NCBI GenBank assembly: GCA_026008535.1
Contig: BRKX01000009.1
Span: 63,957,720 to 64,021,719, forward strand
From: Perilla frutescens
Lineage: Eukaryota; Streptophyta; Magnoliopsida; Lamiales; Lamiaceae
DNA length: 64,000 nucleotides
Direction of reading: 5' to 3'
Shown: positions 21,921 to 32,630 of the stretch, one piece after another
Numbering within the stretch: the stretch's first letter is position 1
How the letters are laid out: each line of letters starts with the position of its first letter
Program-made: the position numbers and the translations under genes
The notes under the pieces: model-generated
The model's database searches: none
Told to the model about the DNA's origin: nothing
What the model saw: only the letters and a program-made list of their open reading frames with translations

Positions 21921-24900
21921 TCAAACGTCTTTGAGATGGAGGACAAACACCCCGGCTTGCTCCTCCGGATTGTAGAACTTCTTTACACGTTGTCCATTGA
22001 CGACAAATCTGTTTCCATCCTTGGCTTGCAATTCCACAGCACCACTTTCAAAAACTCTCGAAATCAAGTAAGGTCCTCCCCACTTTGTCTTGAGTTTTCC
22101 GGGAAACAATTTAAATCTTGAATTGAAAAGTAAAACAACATCTCCGGGTGCAAGTTCTTTCTTCCGTAGGAACTTGTCGTGATAGAGTTTGGTCCTCATC
22201 TTGAAGATGGAAGAATTTTCAAAGGCCTCAAGCCTAAATTCATCAATTTCGTTCAAATGGAAAATTCTTTCCTTTCCCGACATCTCAAAGTCGAAATTGA
22301 GCTTCTTGGTGGCCCAATATGCCTTGTGAGTGAGCTCAATCGGAAGATGACAAGATTTCCTGAATACCATTTGATAGGGAGACATGCCCAACGGAGTTTT
22401 GTAGGCCGTTCGATAGGCCCACAATGCTTCATCGAGGTGGCTTTCCCAATCTTTCCCGTTCGTCTTCACCACTTTTTGGAGGACTTGTTTTACCTCTCTA
22501 TTTGCAAGCTCGGCTTGCCCATTGGCTTGTGGGTGGTAGGGAGTCGTCACCTTATGCTTCACTCCATGGCGTGCTAGGAGGCTCGTCATCCACTTATTGC
22601 AAAAGTGAGTGCCCCCGTCACTAATTAAGGCTCTTGGAGCCCCAAATCTTGTCAAAATATTCCTTTGGAGGAACTTAAGCACAATCTTCGAATCATTAGT
22701 CTTGGTTGGAATTGCTTCAATCCATCGTGAGAGATAATCAACCGCCAAGAGTATGTAGAGATTTCCATTGGAAACCACAAATGGTCCCATAAAGTCGATC
22801 CCCCATACGTCGAACAACTCCACTTCAACAATGGCACTCATAGGCATTTCATCCCTCTTTGAAATCGAACCCATCTTCTGGCATTTCTCACATGCCTTCA
22901 CAAATTCTTCGCAATTTCTGAAAATGGAGGGCCAATAGAATCCGCTTTGTAGAATCTTTCTAGCGGTTCTATTTGAAGCAAAATGGCCTCCACAAGGGGA
23001 ATCATGGCATGCCTTCATTATCTCGATCCATTCTTCCTCCGGCACACATCTTCTAAGGATGGAATCGGCACATCTTCTAAAAAGATAAGGCTCCTCCCAT
23101 ATATAGAATTTGAGATCATGAAAGAATTTTTTTCTTTGATAGCTCTCCATCTCTACCGGTTTCACCTTGGCAACTAGATAGTTGACAATATCTGCAAACC
23201 ACGGAACTTTTGTTGAAGCCGACATGATTCTCTCATCGGGAAAACTTTCGTTTATTGGCCATGTGTTCTCTTCCTCTTTCACGTGCTCCAATCGGGACAA
23301 GTGATCCACCACCACGTTCTCACATCCTTTTCTATCTTTAATCTCCACATCGAACTCTTGAAGTAGGAGAATCCATCGGATAAGCCTTGGCTTTGCATCC
23401 TTTTTGGCAAAAAGATGCCTCAAGGCGGCGTGGTCGGTGTGCACTATTGTTCGGGCCCCAATGAGATAGGGCCTAAACTTGTTGAACGCGTAGACGACCG
23501 CCAAGAGTTCCCTTTCTGTGGTGGTGTAGTTGACTTGAGCGGGATGCAAAGTCCTACTCCCATAGTAGATGACTCGGAAGAGTTTGTCCTTCTTTTGGCC
23601 AAGAGCGGCTCCCACCGCTATCTCGCTCGCATCGCACATCACTTCAAAAGGCTCACTCCAATCGGGTGTGATAAGCACGGGTGCCATGATTAGGGCCTTC
23701 TTCAACATCTCAAAAGCCTGCAAACAATTAGAATCAAAATCAAATTCAACGGCTTTTTCAAGTAGACGACAAAGAGGTTTAGAAACTTTGGAAAAATCTT
23801 TTATAAAGCGTCTATAAAACCCGGCGTGTCCCAAAAAGCTTCTAACTCCTTTCTCATTTGTTGGTGGAGGTAACTTTTCAATGGCCACTATCTTGGCCCG
23901 GTCCACCTCTAGACCTTCACCCGACACCTTGTGTCCTAGAACAATGCCATCTCTCACCATGAAGTGGCATTTCTCCCAATTGAGCACTAGATTAGTATCT
24001 TCACATCTCTGCAATACTTGTGTTAAATTATCAAGGCATATATCAAATGTATCACCGAACACAGAAAAGTCATCCATAAACACCTCCATTATGTTTTCAA
24101 TCAATCCATGAAAGATGGACATCATACACCTTTGAAAGGTGGCGGGTGCATTACACAACCCAAACGACATCCATCTATCCACAAAAATGCCATATGGACA
24201 AGTAAAAGCGGTCTTCTCTTGATCCTCGGGAGCAATCATGATTTGATTGTATCCCGAGTAACCATCAAGAAAACAATAGAATTCATGACCCGCCAACCTA
24301 TCTAGCATTTGATCAATGAAAGGCAATGGAAAATTATCTTTCCTAGTATATGCATTTAACGCCCTATAATCTATATACATTCTCCACCCCATCACTACTC
24401 GTGTAGCAATCGTTTCTTTATTCTCATTTTCAACAATTGTCATTCCCCCTTTTTTAGCAACTACTTGAGTAGGACTTACCCATTCACTATCCAAAATAGC
24501 AAATATGATACCGGCATCTAGCAATTTTAGAACCTCTTTCCTAACAACTTCTTGCATAATAGGATTGAGTCTTCTTTGATTTTGCACCTTAGGTTTATAA
24601 TCTTCCTCAAGCAAGATTTTATGCATGCATATCGAAGAGTTAATGCCTTTAAGGTCGGAGATTGACCATCCAATAGTGCTTTGATATTTTCTCAACACCC
24701 TTAACAATTTATCGCATTGTTCATCGGATAAGAGGGAAGAAACTATTACCGGTTTTTGCTTGGCTTCATCAAGGTAAGCATACCTCAAATGTGTAGGTAG
24801 GGGTTTCAACTCCATGTCTTCTTTTGCTTTCAACTCGTCCTCTTCCTTTGATGTTTGGTCCTCGTTTCTTAATGGCAAGAACTTTGGCTTCCTCAAGTAG

Positions 24901-25829
24901 GATTCCTGAAATGAATTCATCATAGAAACAGAATCAAATAGACCAAAATCATCATTGGATAAAGAATTAAAGATAGAGTTAGAAATGCAAATCTCAAGAG
25001 GATCTTTTGGGCTCCTCAACTCTTCTTCCTTTATGCATTCATCCACCATTTGGAGTACTTTGCACTCCTCAATACTCTTTGCCTCTTCTTCGGGATGTTG
25101 CATTGCTTTTTGGAGGGAAAATGTGATCCTCTCCTCATTCACTCTCAAGGTAAGTTCTCCTTTCGCCACATCTATCAAGGCCTTACCCGTATATAAAAAC
25201 GGTCGCCCTAAGATGAGGGGAACTTCCTTGTCTTCTTCCATATCAAGAACCACGAAGTCTACCAGGAAAATGAAATTGTTGACCTTTACGAGCACATCTT
25301 CCACCACTCCCTTTGGGTATGTCAAGGAGCGGTCGGCCATTTGGAGACAAATGGTGGTAGGCTTGATCTCCCCCATATTCAACTTTTTAAAAAATGAGAG
25401 GGGCATCAAATTGATACTTGCCCCAAGATCACACAAAGCCTTACCAACGTGATTTTCCCCAATAGTAACCGAGATATTGAAGCTTCCCGGATCTTTCATC
25501 TTTGCGGGCAACTTTCTTTGCAATAAAGCACTATAATTCTCGGTCAAATTAACCGTCTCATACTTCCCCCATTTCCTCTTTTTGGAAATCGCATCCTTCA
25601 AGAATTTTGCATAATTTGGCATTTTTTGAAGTGCTTCAATAAGAGGGATGTTGATTTGTACCTTCCTAAAGATATCGAGGAATCGAGAGAATTGCTCGTC
25701 ACTCTTCACCTTTTGGAGTCTTTGTGGGTAGGGTATGGGCACTTTGTATTCTTCCGGCATCACCCTTTTTGGTTCTTCTTTCTCTTTCCCTTTTTCAAGG
25801 GCATCATGTTTCTTCGTTTTTTGACTCAA
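21921..25829 (-). CDS. Athila pol polyprotein: protease, reverse transcriptase, RNase H, integrase
   Basis: An uninterrupted frame of 1302 residues. The aspartic protease has DLGAS near residues 134-138, the Athila form of the D-S/T-G-A site. RT has FIDYRALNAYTRKDNFPLP, FLDGYSGYNQI and the catalytic VFMDDFSVFG (a F-M-D-D variant of YxDD). RNase H has VMCDASEIAVGAALG and TERELLAVVYA. Integrase has an HHCC zinc finger (H...H...CEKCQK) and a DDE core (D in WGIDFMGPF, D in ISDGGTHF, E in GQAELANREVK). The C-terminus ends without a chromodomain, as expected for Athila. Its first Met is not the true start: the frame is continuous upstream with gag through a TAG at 25853-25851, so it would be made as part of gag-pol. 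Confidence 0.93.
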   Translation of the reverse strand: MSQKTKKHDALEKGKEKEEPKRVMPEEYKVPIPYPQRLQKVKSDEQFSRFLDIFRKVQINIPLIEALQKMPNYAKFLKDAISKKRKWGKYETVNLTENYSALLQRKLPAKMKDPGSFNISVTIGENHVGKALCDLGASINLMPLSFFKKLNMGEIKPTTICLQMADRSLTYPKGVVEDVLVKVNNFIFLVDFVVLDMEEDKEVPLILGRPFLYTGKALIDVAKGELTLRVNEERITFSLQKAMQHPEEEAKSIEECKVLQMVDECIKEEELRSPKDPLEICISNSIFNSLSNDDFGLFDSVSMMNSFQESYLRKPKFLPLRNEDQTSKEEDELKAKEDMELKPLPTHLRYAYLDEAKQKPVIVSSLLSDEQCDKLLRVLRKYQSTIGWSISDLKGINSSICMHKILLEEDYKPKVQNQRRLNPIMQEVVRKEVLKLLDAGIIFAILDSEWVSPTQVVAKKGGMTIVENENKETIATRVVMGWRMYIDYRALNAYTRKDNFPLPFIDQMLDRLAGHEFYCFLDGYSGYNQIMIAPEDQEKTAFTCPYGIFVDRWMSFGLCNAPATFQRCMMSIFHGLIENIMEVFMDDFSVFGDTFDICLDNLTQVLQRCEDTNLVLNWEKCHFMVRDGIVLGHKVSGEGLEVDRAKIVAIEKLPPPTNEKGVRSFLGHAGFYRRFIKDFSKVSKPLCRLLEKAVEFDFDSNCLQAFEMLKKALIMAPVLITPDWSEPFEVMCDASEIAVGAALGQKKDKLFRVIYYGSRTLHPAQVNYTTTERELLAVVYAFNKFRPYLIGARTIVHTDHAALRHLFAKKDAKPRLIRWILLLQEFDVEIKDRKGCENVVVDHLSRLEHVKEEENTWPINESFPDERIMSASTKVPWFADIVNYLVAKVKPVEMESYQRKKFFHDLKFYIWEEPYLFRRCADSILRRCVPEEEWIEIMKACHDSPCGGHFASNRTARKILQSGFYWPSIFRNCEEFVKACEKCQKMGSISKRDEMPMSAIVEVELFDVWGIDFMGPFVVSNGNLYILLAVDYLSRWIEAIPTKTNDSKIVLKFLQRNILTRFGAPRALISDGGTHFCNKWMTSLLARHGVKHKVTTPYHPQANGQAELANREVKQVLQKVVKTNGKDWESHLDEALWAYRTAYKTPLGMSPYQMVFRKSCHLPIELTHKAYWATKKLNFDFEMSGKERIFHLNEIDEFRLEAFENSSIFKMRTKLYHDKFLRKKELAPGDVVLLFNSRFKLFPGKLKTKWGGPYLISRVFESGAVELQAKDGNRFVVNGQRVKKFYNPEEQAGVFVLHLKDV

Positions 25830-25850
25830 GTCCTCTAGACTCGGTCCCTC

Positions 25851-27406
25851 CTATTTCTTCTTCTCACTTGGTTGCTCATCAACCTTTCCTCTGCTTTCCT
25901 CATCGTCCGGCATCTCGGGGCCATCATAAGCGGTTCCATTCCTCAAGGTAATTGCCTTGCATTGATCCTTCGGATTCACAGTGGTGTTACTTGGGAACTT
26001 GCCTTGTTGATGTTGGCTTCCCAAGATAGTTGCAAATTGTCCCATTTGCTTCTCCAAAGTGTTAACTTGGTTGCCAATTGCTCCGACGGTATTCTCTAAC
26101 TTCCCAATTCGTGCTTGAGAGTCTTTCATGTAACTTTCCGTCTTCCCCATGAATGCCATTAGAAGTTCATCCATCTTGAGCTTCTTCTCCTCATCAATTA
26201 CACCGTTCGTGACTGAGAAACCCGGAGGTGGTTGGATAGCATTGTTCGGATTACCATAGAAGAAATTCGGGTGTTGAGCTTTATTTTGATAACCCGAATT
26301 TCCTCCATATTGGCCTCCGTATTGGGGTTTGTACCCCGGATTGAATTGCCGTGGTTGATTCGAGAAGCCTCCCTGTTGATTCACATAGTTTACATCCTCA
26401 AATTGGCTTTGAGATGTCTCGGCCTTTGGATTTGTAAAGGCCTCGATTTTTGAATTCAAGTTTCCATTTGAGCTGCCACAAGCCCGAGTGCATTCGAACT
26501 TGAAGCAGAAGCCACTTTCTTTAGAATTTGGACTCCCTCTCTTGTGGCCGGCCATTGAAAGGAATTTGAGGCCATTTCTTCAATAATTCTCAAGGCTTTT
26601 TCTGGCCCTCTTGCCAATAATGATCCACCCGCGGCTGCATCCATGAGTGTTCTCACTTCGTCTTTGCTTCCTCCATAGAAAATACAAACTTGATGATCGG
26701 TTCCAAAACCATGTCCGGGGCACTTCCTTAGCATCTCTCGAAAGCGCTCCCATGCCTCATATAGGCTTTCTTCATCCCATTGTTTGAACACGGTGATCTC
26801 TCCTTTCAATTTGAGAGTTTTTCCGGGTGGGAAAAACTTGTGTAGGAACTTGGTCACCAATTGATCCCAAGTTTGAAATGTTCCTTGAGCATGGCTTAAC
26901 CACCATGTTTCCGCCTTATCGATCAATGAAAATGGAAAGAGTCGGATGCGGATTGCATCATCTGGGACTCCATTCATCTTCATTGTCCCACTCACATTGA
27001 GAAATTTTCGGATATGCTCATGGGGATCCTCCATTGGCGTCCCTCGGAATTGGTTCTGTTGGATCATTAGTATGAGAGAGGTCTTAAACTCGAAGTTGTT
27101 GGCTTGAATGGGTGGTCCATTGGCCACCCCTTGATCAATGACAGGTTGGAAAAGATTCCGGATTGGTGCCTCCACATTTCTATTGTGAGCCTCTTCTTGG
27201 GCCCTCAATTGCTCTTGCATCACCTCCAATTGCCTTTGCATTTGGGCAATCATCGGGTCTTGAACGTGTGGAGGTAGATCCGCCATTCTTCTCCGTCCAC
27301 GTGCGTTGTTGTGGCGCACCGTTGCTTCAATTTCTGGATCCAAATCGATAGGTGGTTCTCCTTGAGAACGAGTGTGCATACACTTCCTATCAAAAAGGAC
27401 AAACAA
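25851..27406 (-). pseudogene. Athila gag, with one frameshift and a stop before pol
   Basis: The first frame (27406-26456) probably begins at the second Met (about 27379, MHTRSQGEPP), the usual Athila gag opening. It includes the retrotransposon gag domain (IRIRLFPFSLIDKAETWW, FPPGKTLKLKGEI, ESLYEAWERFREML, about residues 160-240). It runs out at 26456. The sense continues in another phase from about 26455 to 25851 with an Asn/Gln/Gly-rich region and a coiled segment, and ends at TAG (25853-25851). That second phase is the pol phase. So gag needs one frameshift correction near 26456 and a read-through of one stop to reach pol. No CCHC zinc knuckle was seen. Confidence 0.85.
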
Positions 27407-27505
27407 ATAAAAAACAACTCTTTACAATAAAACAAGTAAAAAAATATCTAAAGTAATCCACTCAATCGTTATCACAATATTGCATTTATCAAATTAATTC
27501 CGAGA

Positions 27506-27523
27506 TCCCCGGCAACGGCGCCA
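27506..27523 (-). other. Primer-binding site (tRNA-Asp type) of the Athila element
   Basis: On the - strand the 5' LTR is followed, after 6 bases, by TGGCGCCGTTGCCGGGGA, the site typical of Athila elements and complementary to the 3' end of tRNA-Asp. It sits where reverse transcription should begin. Confidence 0.88.
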
Positions 27524-27529
27524 AAAACT

Positions 27530-29130
27530 TGACAGAGGCTGGGTTTACCTTAAAACCTACTATGATGTGTTTCAATATTTAACTCGTGTCAATGCCTACA
27601 AGTGTACAAGCATGTATTTGTAGCAAGGATGATACGAGGTCGATCCACAGGGAAAAGGAACCAAATAAGAAAATGCAAGTACCACAATAATCAATGCAAG
27701 GAATATCTAGACTATGCTTAAGTGAGGGTTGATTATCATCAATACCAAAACAATAACTTAAGTAGCAAACACCAAACAACCTAAATAGATAATCTAAAAA
27801 GTAATCAAGAGCAACAATCCACAAAGAGAGTGATTTGAAATTGGAAACAAGCAAGACTCTAGGACATGGATTCACAATACTCCTCTTGATTCAACAACAA
27901 AGTTTAAACATAAAATTATGCTAAGTTCATAGATAAGAAGACCACGAATATAGAAGGAGCATCTCTCGAATATCTCCTAAATTGCGAATGCGACAAGGAT
28001 GGCTATCACTAACACATTCTAAGGTCGTACCTACCAAAGGCTCAAAGGGGTCACCATTCCTTTCACAAACTCAACTTCAACAAAGAGTACAAGTACATGA
28101 ATTCAATCCATACATGCTTATGTTCACGGGATGGGTTAGATGCAAGTGAAACATACATGTGATGCTAGTAAGGAGGCCACTCAAACAACATCATTCAAGA
28201 CCAATGTATGGATTAAAACCTTGACAAAGCATGAACATATATTTATCCTTCATCATGAATAAGAGTCACATTGTTTCACCACATCCTAGAGCCCTAAGGG
28301 CTCTAGCCTACCATATCTACAACAAGATCAAAGATACAAGACAAGGATCCAAAACCCATTTTCAATACAAAGATAAAAGAGTGAAGGAGAAGATAGAACC
28401 CAATGTAGAACAAACTCCTTCAATCCCTTGGCTTGAATCTTCAAATGGATGGATGGATCTTCTTCCCCTCTTGATGTTCTTGATCTTCCAAAATCTTCAA
28501 ATGGGAGTGTTTTTCTCTAGTATTTTCGTGTGTAAGATCTGGCTTTTGAACTCCCCCAATGATATATCATATATGGGACCAATAATGGAGTGCCAAAAGT
28601 TAAAAACGGATTTGTCAGTCTCGACCGCGACCTCGTCTGGGTCGCGCCTGGAGGTCGAGCTTCGAACACATGAAAATAACTCTCTGAAGTGCCGAGACGC
28701 GGGCTGAACAGGCCGCGCCCGGAGCCCGCATTGCAGAGGCTTCGGGGCGCGGCCTGCCCTGTGATCGCGCCAGGGGACCGCGCTCGGAGGCGCCTGGGAT
28801 GCGGCCCGGGCTGGGTCGCGCCCGGGCTGAAGGTTTTTTCCCTCTCTGTTTGATGCTCTGCAATGCGACCTACGGTCGCGCCTCTTGGCCGTGTCTGAGT
28901 CCGACCCTTGGTTTTCTTCAATTTTTCAAGTCTTGTGCGGCCTTTGATGATCGAAATCCCATTTTAACTTCGTTTTATACATATTAACCCAAAAATACCC
29001 TGTATTGGCCACTTTAAACAACATTAACGAAAAACAACAAATTTACAAACATATAGACTTAAATATAGAGCAAAAGCACTCAAAGCTAAGTGCAAATGAG
29101 TCCAAATGAGTGCTATTTAAGCACTCATCA
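27530..29130 (-). repeat. 5' LTR (right) of the Athila-type element
   Basis: It is 1601 bases, begins TGACAGAGG and ends CACTCATCA in window orientation, and differs from the left LTR mainly by scattered substitutions and loss of about 14 bases at 28820 within the GC-rich block. It is expected to carry the promoter for the - strand transcript. No TATA box was assigned with confidence. Confidence 0.93.
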
Positions 29131-29135
29131 TCAAC

Positions 29136-30840
29136 ATTCAACATTCAAAATACAATTTTGAATATTAGAAAATTTAAAGAACTCATATGTCCACGCCAAC
29201 TGCCTGCATCATCTCGTACTTGAAATTTTTTTTAGAAAAACATGGGATGAGTGCTAGAAAACACTTAATTGTCTTATCATATTCGTCCAAAACATATGTA
29301 AAGATTTATTATACCAAAATCCAATAATCCAGTATTTATAATCATGTCAATGTGCTTAAGAATATTTATTCAAAAGACGATAAATCAATATTCATTCTAA
29401 TGCCTATGAGCTTAAGAATAGTTATTCAAAAATCGACAAATCAATATCCATTCAAATTCTCATGCACTTAAGAGTAGTCATTCAAAAGCGAACAATGCAA
29501 TATTTATTCTCATGCCAATGCACTTAAGAATATTTCAAAAGATAATGCGCTCAATTAATCATGTGTGGATACAGACCTTATGTGATCATATAACTATATC
29601 TCAATATAATTGTCCATGCTTGAATTCATTATGCCTGTCGAATTATATCCACGAAGAGCGAAAACGATCGAAAATTATATATGGATGAAAACATTTTAAA
29701 AACATAGGTTTTAGTACGTAAAACCCACCTTATAGCTAAAATAACTGGAACTTTACTCGTGTCCTGCAAATTCTAAGTCTGGGTTTCAGATTCGGGCCTA
29801 CAAATGAGAAACTACCTATTATTATCTTGCTAAGCCCTAAAATTATATCATAAAGTAGGTCTAGGCTTAATGAACGAGCTCTCGAAATTTAAGGTCAAAC
29901 AGACAACTTTCAAAACTAGATATATTTAAATTGGTTCAAAAGACTCAATTAGAGTCTTGGTCAATCAATACATTATAGAATAAACTCTTAAAATAAATGA
30001 AATTATCCAATATATATAAAAAAATGATATTAACATCCCTCAAAATAAATTCATAATTATTTTATTCAACTTTATAAACTTTATTTAATTAAAATTTTAA
30101 AGATGAAATTAAAATAAAAACAATGAAACATGCTAATTAAACAAACTCACACGCACACACACAACACGTCTATCAAACTTAGTTCATTCTTCTCTCATCC
30201 TTACATTTTCATACTCACATAAAACACACAACTGATTTTCTTTTCTCTCTCTGTTTTTTTTCTCAAAATGAGAACCAATCTATTTCTCTCTATATCTTCA
30301 TTAAAGCACACCTCTTTACTCTCTCTCTTCAGTTAAAACAAAAAAAGATTTCAAAATCAAACCCTCTCTTCTTCTCTCTCTAATGGGCTTATACATTTGG
30401 GAGGAAATTAAAAATAACCAAATTTAGAATACCAAATTCTTTTCTAACCAAGGTTTCTGAGAACTTCTTTTCTAACCAAACCCAAGATCAAATGACTATC
30501 ATGCCCTCAAATGATTATCTTTATATTTATTCCTAGAATGCCACTTTCAGGATCAAACGAAAATAGTCCATTACGACCATATCAGGCCTATCATGCTTCC
30601 GTAAATCAAATACATAATAATATAAACCAGATTCATACCTTTTTGACCGGAATGCTGTCGGGTATTTTCGTCGGGATTTTACGGCCTCGCCAACCACACA
30701 ATCGCAACCTATGGTTTCCAGCGACGAACTCCTTCAGTAACACACAGCACAACCCACGTTCGTTTCCTACACGGGGTGTAGAGTAATTTTCTGGTATATA
30801 GTATATATATATGATGAACACAAAGGATGAGCAAAAGCTT
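29136..30840. other. Intergenic, origin unclear
   Basis: AT-rich. Around 29335-29540 a phrase of the form CTTAAGAATATTTATTCAAAA / ATGCxxATGAGCTTAAGAAT recurs about four times at roughly 60-base spacing, a degenerate minisatellite. A pyrimidine-rich stretch lies at about 30185-30390. The 91-aa + frame at 30511-30786 shows no recognisable domain. Parts may be old LTR sequence, but no borders were found. Confidence 0.35.
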
Positions 30841-30841
30841 G

Positions 30842-31322
30842 GATTTTATTTAGGAATAATAATACATTTATTATAAATAAGTAAATCTCATTTAGGGAGG
30901 AGACAAACTTGTTTAGCTACACATGGTAGCTAGAATCCTCACCACGCTCATAAACTAAGAACACTCAAAATATTATAACTATTACAATTTTTGAAGAAAG
31001 ATAAGAAAATGTTCGATAATCCTCTATTCCTCCAGTTTCTTGTTTTATAGAAGGGGGAATCCTTCTACTTTACCAACTCCATTATTTAGCTCTGCAATTC
31101 ATGTGAGTGGCCCCTTCTGCCGACACTCTCTTTTGAATTAGTGGTCGGGCCCGGTTCCTTTATCCTTAAGTGAAAGTGGTTGTGGGTGGAGGTACCCACA
31201 AATAATGGCACCATGTGCCTCTTGTGTTGGACCACTCAGCTTCTGTCGTTTGGTGCTAGTGGCCTCTTCTTTTGGGTTTCATGATCTGTGATCACATGTC
31301 TCCACATTCCCTTGTCGGGCAG
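30842..31322 (-). promoter_or_regulatory. Pararetroviral intergenic promoter and poly(A) signal
   Basis: Downstream of the last ORF, the - strand carries CTTCTATAAAACAAG with the TATA core at 31049-31043. About 200 bases further on it has AATAAA (around 30850). This TATA-to-poly(A) spacing is typical of caulimovirid terminally redundant transcripts. Sequence 31050-31320 is GC-richer, as in viral promoters, but no classical TGACG activation element was assigned. Confidence 0.6.
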
Positions 31323-32630
31323 CTACTTTTTTGGTGGGGCTCTTGGCATCCTTGTTTTTGGCATTGAATGCTTATCCTCCCCCGCTCGCTTTCGTTTCAT
31401 CCTTGGACGGAACCCTTTTCCGAACTCTGACTCCTTCTGGTTCTGGCAATCCGAGTATACTCGATTGTCCCATTGCCTAAAATGAGCCATGTTGCAGTAC
31501 TTGCGATGGGTTTCTTTGCCCATAGCAAGCTTGCTCTCCCATATCAAGGACCTTTTCTTCTCGAACAGATCCTCAGCAAATCTCGTTGTTCTCCTTGTCA
31601 TGGTATTTAACAGGAATGACCCATTCGCAGAATTGTGGAAAAACTTGAATGGGAACTTGACTTTGTCCATCTCAGTGAGACAGACCCATAATCCCCATGC
31701 TCGCCTAGTCGATATTTGATCTTCTGTAATGGAGGCGATTAGTGGGATTTCTTCAGATGAGGTTCTGATATCACCCCATTTTCTAGAATCTGGCCTTTGA
31801 AGCCTTATGTAATGAAAGGCCTCATGATTCTCTTTCCCTACTGGTTCCGGAGCAGCACTGATGAAGTATAGCTCAAGAACATCTCCTCGGCTGAGCATAT
31901 CATTGTTAGCCCAGGACTCTTGCACGGCTTCCTGTATCCACTTTGGTAGACACTTGATTTCTGGGAAGCCTGGTGACATGGTCTGAATTGAAGCTAATAC
32001 CCCAAAGTCATACCATTGCTTGACTTCGTGTGGATTGGTTCCTAGTAACATCCACACCCTTGGGTACTTTTCAGAGATATCAACCTTTGTTTTAGACGGA
32101 TTGATTCCCTGTCTAGTATAGAGCTTCTCCCAGTTAGCTTGAAAAACTTGCCAAGATGAAGCTTCAGTCTTGTTAGTATTAATCTCAGAGGTACCCGTCA
32201 TGGGTCTAAGATTAATCTATCCCTCTTTAACCCCAGAGGTGCTGGGTTGACTTGATGGTTCAGAGTGTGATCCCTGACCCTCAATTTTCTCTTGGGCCTG
32301 TGTTTCTTTAGAAATCACCGGCTTAGAGCTCGTGCTAGGGGTATTTGAATCCCCTGCTTCCGTTTTACAGGTCGGTACTGCTAACTCTCCTTTCATCAAT
32401 GGTAAGTTGATGGCCCGGATGAGGGGTTCATGTATAGCTGACCAGAGCTGCCCCTGAGTCTTTACACATGCTCGTATTCTCTCGTTAACCTTGTTTTGGT
32501 CTACTTGTTGCATCCTTCCTGCTTGTTCAGCATGAAGAACCAGCTCGTTCCATTCACGCTGAAGCAACTCCATGTTTTCAGTGAAGTGTCTCTGCGCAAT
32601 CATGATGACATCGACCTCAATCGCTTCCAT
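31323..32630 (-). pseudogene. Pararetroviral last ORF, transactivator (TAV) position, one stop
   Basis: Two same-phase frames (32630-32217 and 32201-31323) are separated by a single TAG at 32219-32217, i.e. one ORF of about 435 codons. Its ATG overlaps the stop of the RNase H ORF (32617-32630), a compact arrangement seen in these viruses. The N-terminal part is helical with a Ser/Thr/Gln-rich linker. The C-terminal part is Trp-rich and ends in a basic tail (RMKRKRAGED...). It is assigned to the transactivator/inclusion-body slot by position only; I could not confirm the signature motif. Confidence 0.55.

Larger units (their letters stand above)
15136..29130 (-). mobile_element. Athila-type Ty3/gypsy LTR retrotransposon, nearly complete
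   Basis: Two long direct repeats, both starting TGACAGAGGCTGGG and ending CACTCATCA, bound the element. They are flanked by a perfect 5-base target duplication TCAAC (15131-15135 and 29131-29135). Coding is on the - strand in the order gag, protease, RT, RNase H, integrase, ORF2. The primer site matches tRNA-Asp and there is no chromodomain. Both features, together with a long ORF behind pol, point to the Athila lineage. By eye the LTRs differ at only a few percent of positions plus a 14-base indel in the GC-rich part, so insertion was fairly recent. Four breaks are visible in the coding part: one frameshift and one stop in gag, one stop within ORF2 and several at its tail. Confidence 0.93.

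Noticed and set aside
24955..25452. 165-residue + strand frame
   Set aside because: Antisense of the Athila protease region.
30511..30786. 91-residue + strand frame beside the virus
   Set aside because: No domain, no homologous copy in the window and an unremarkable start context.
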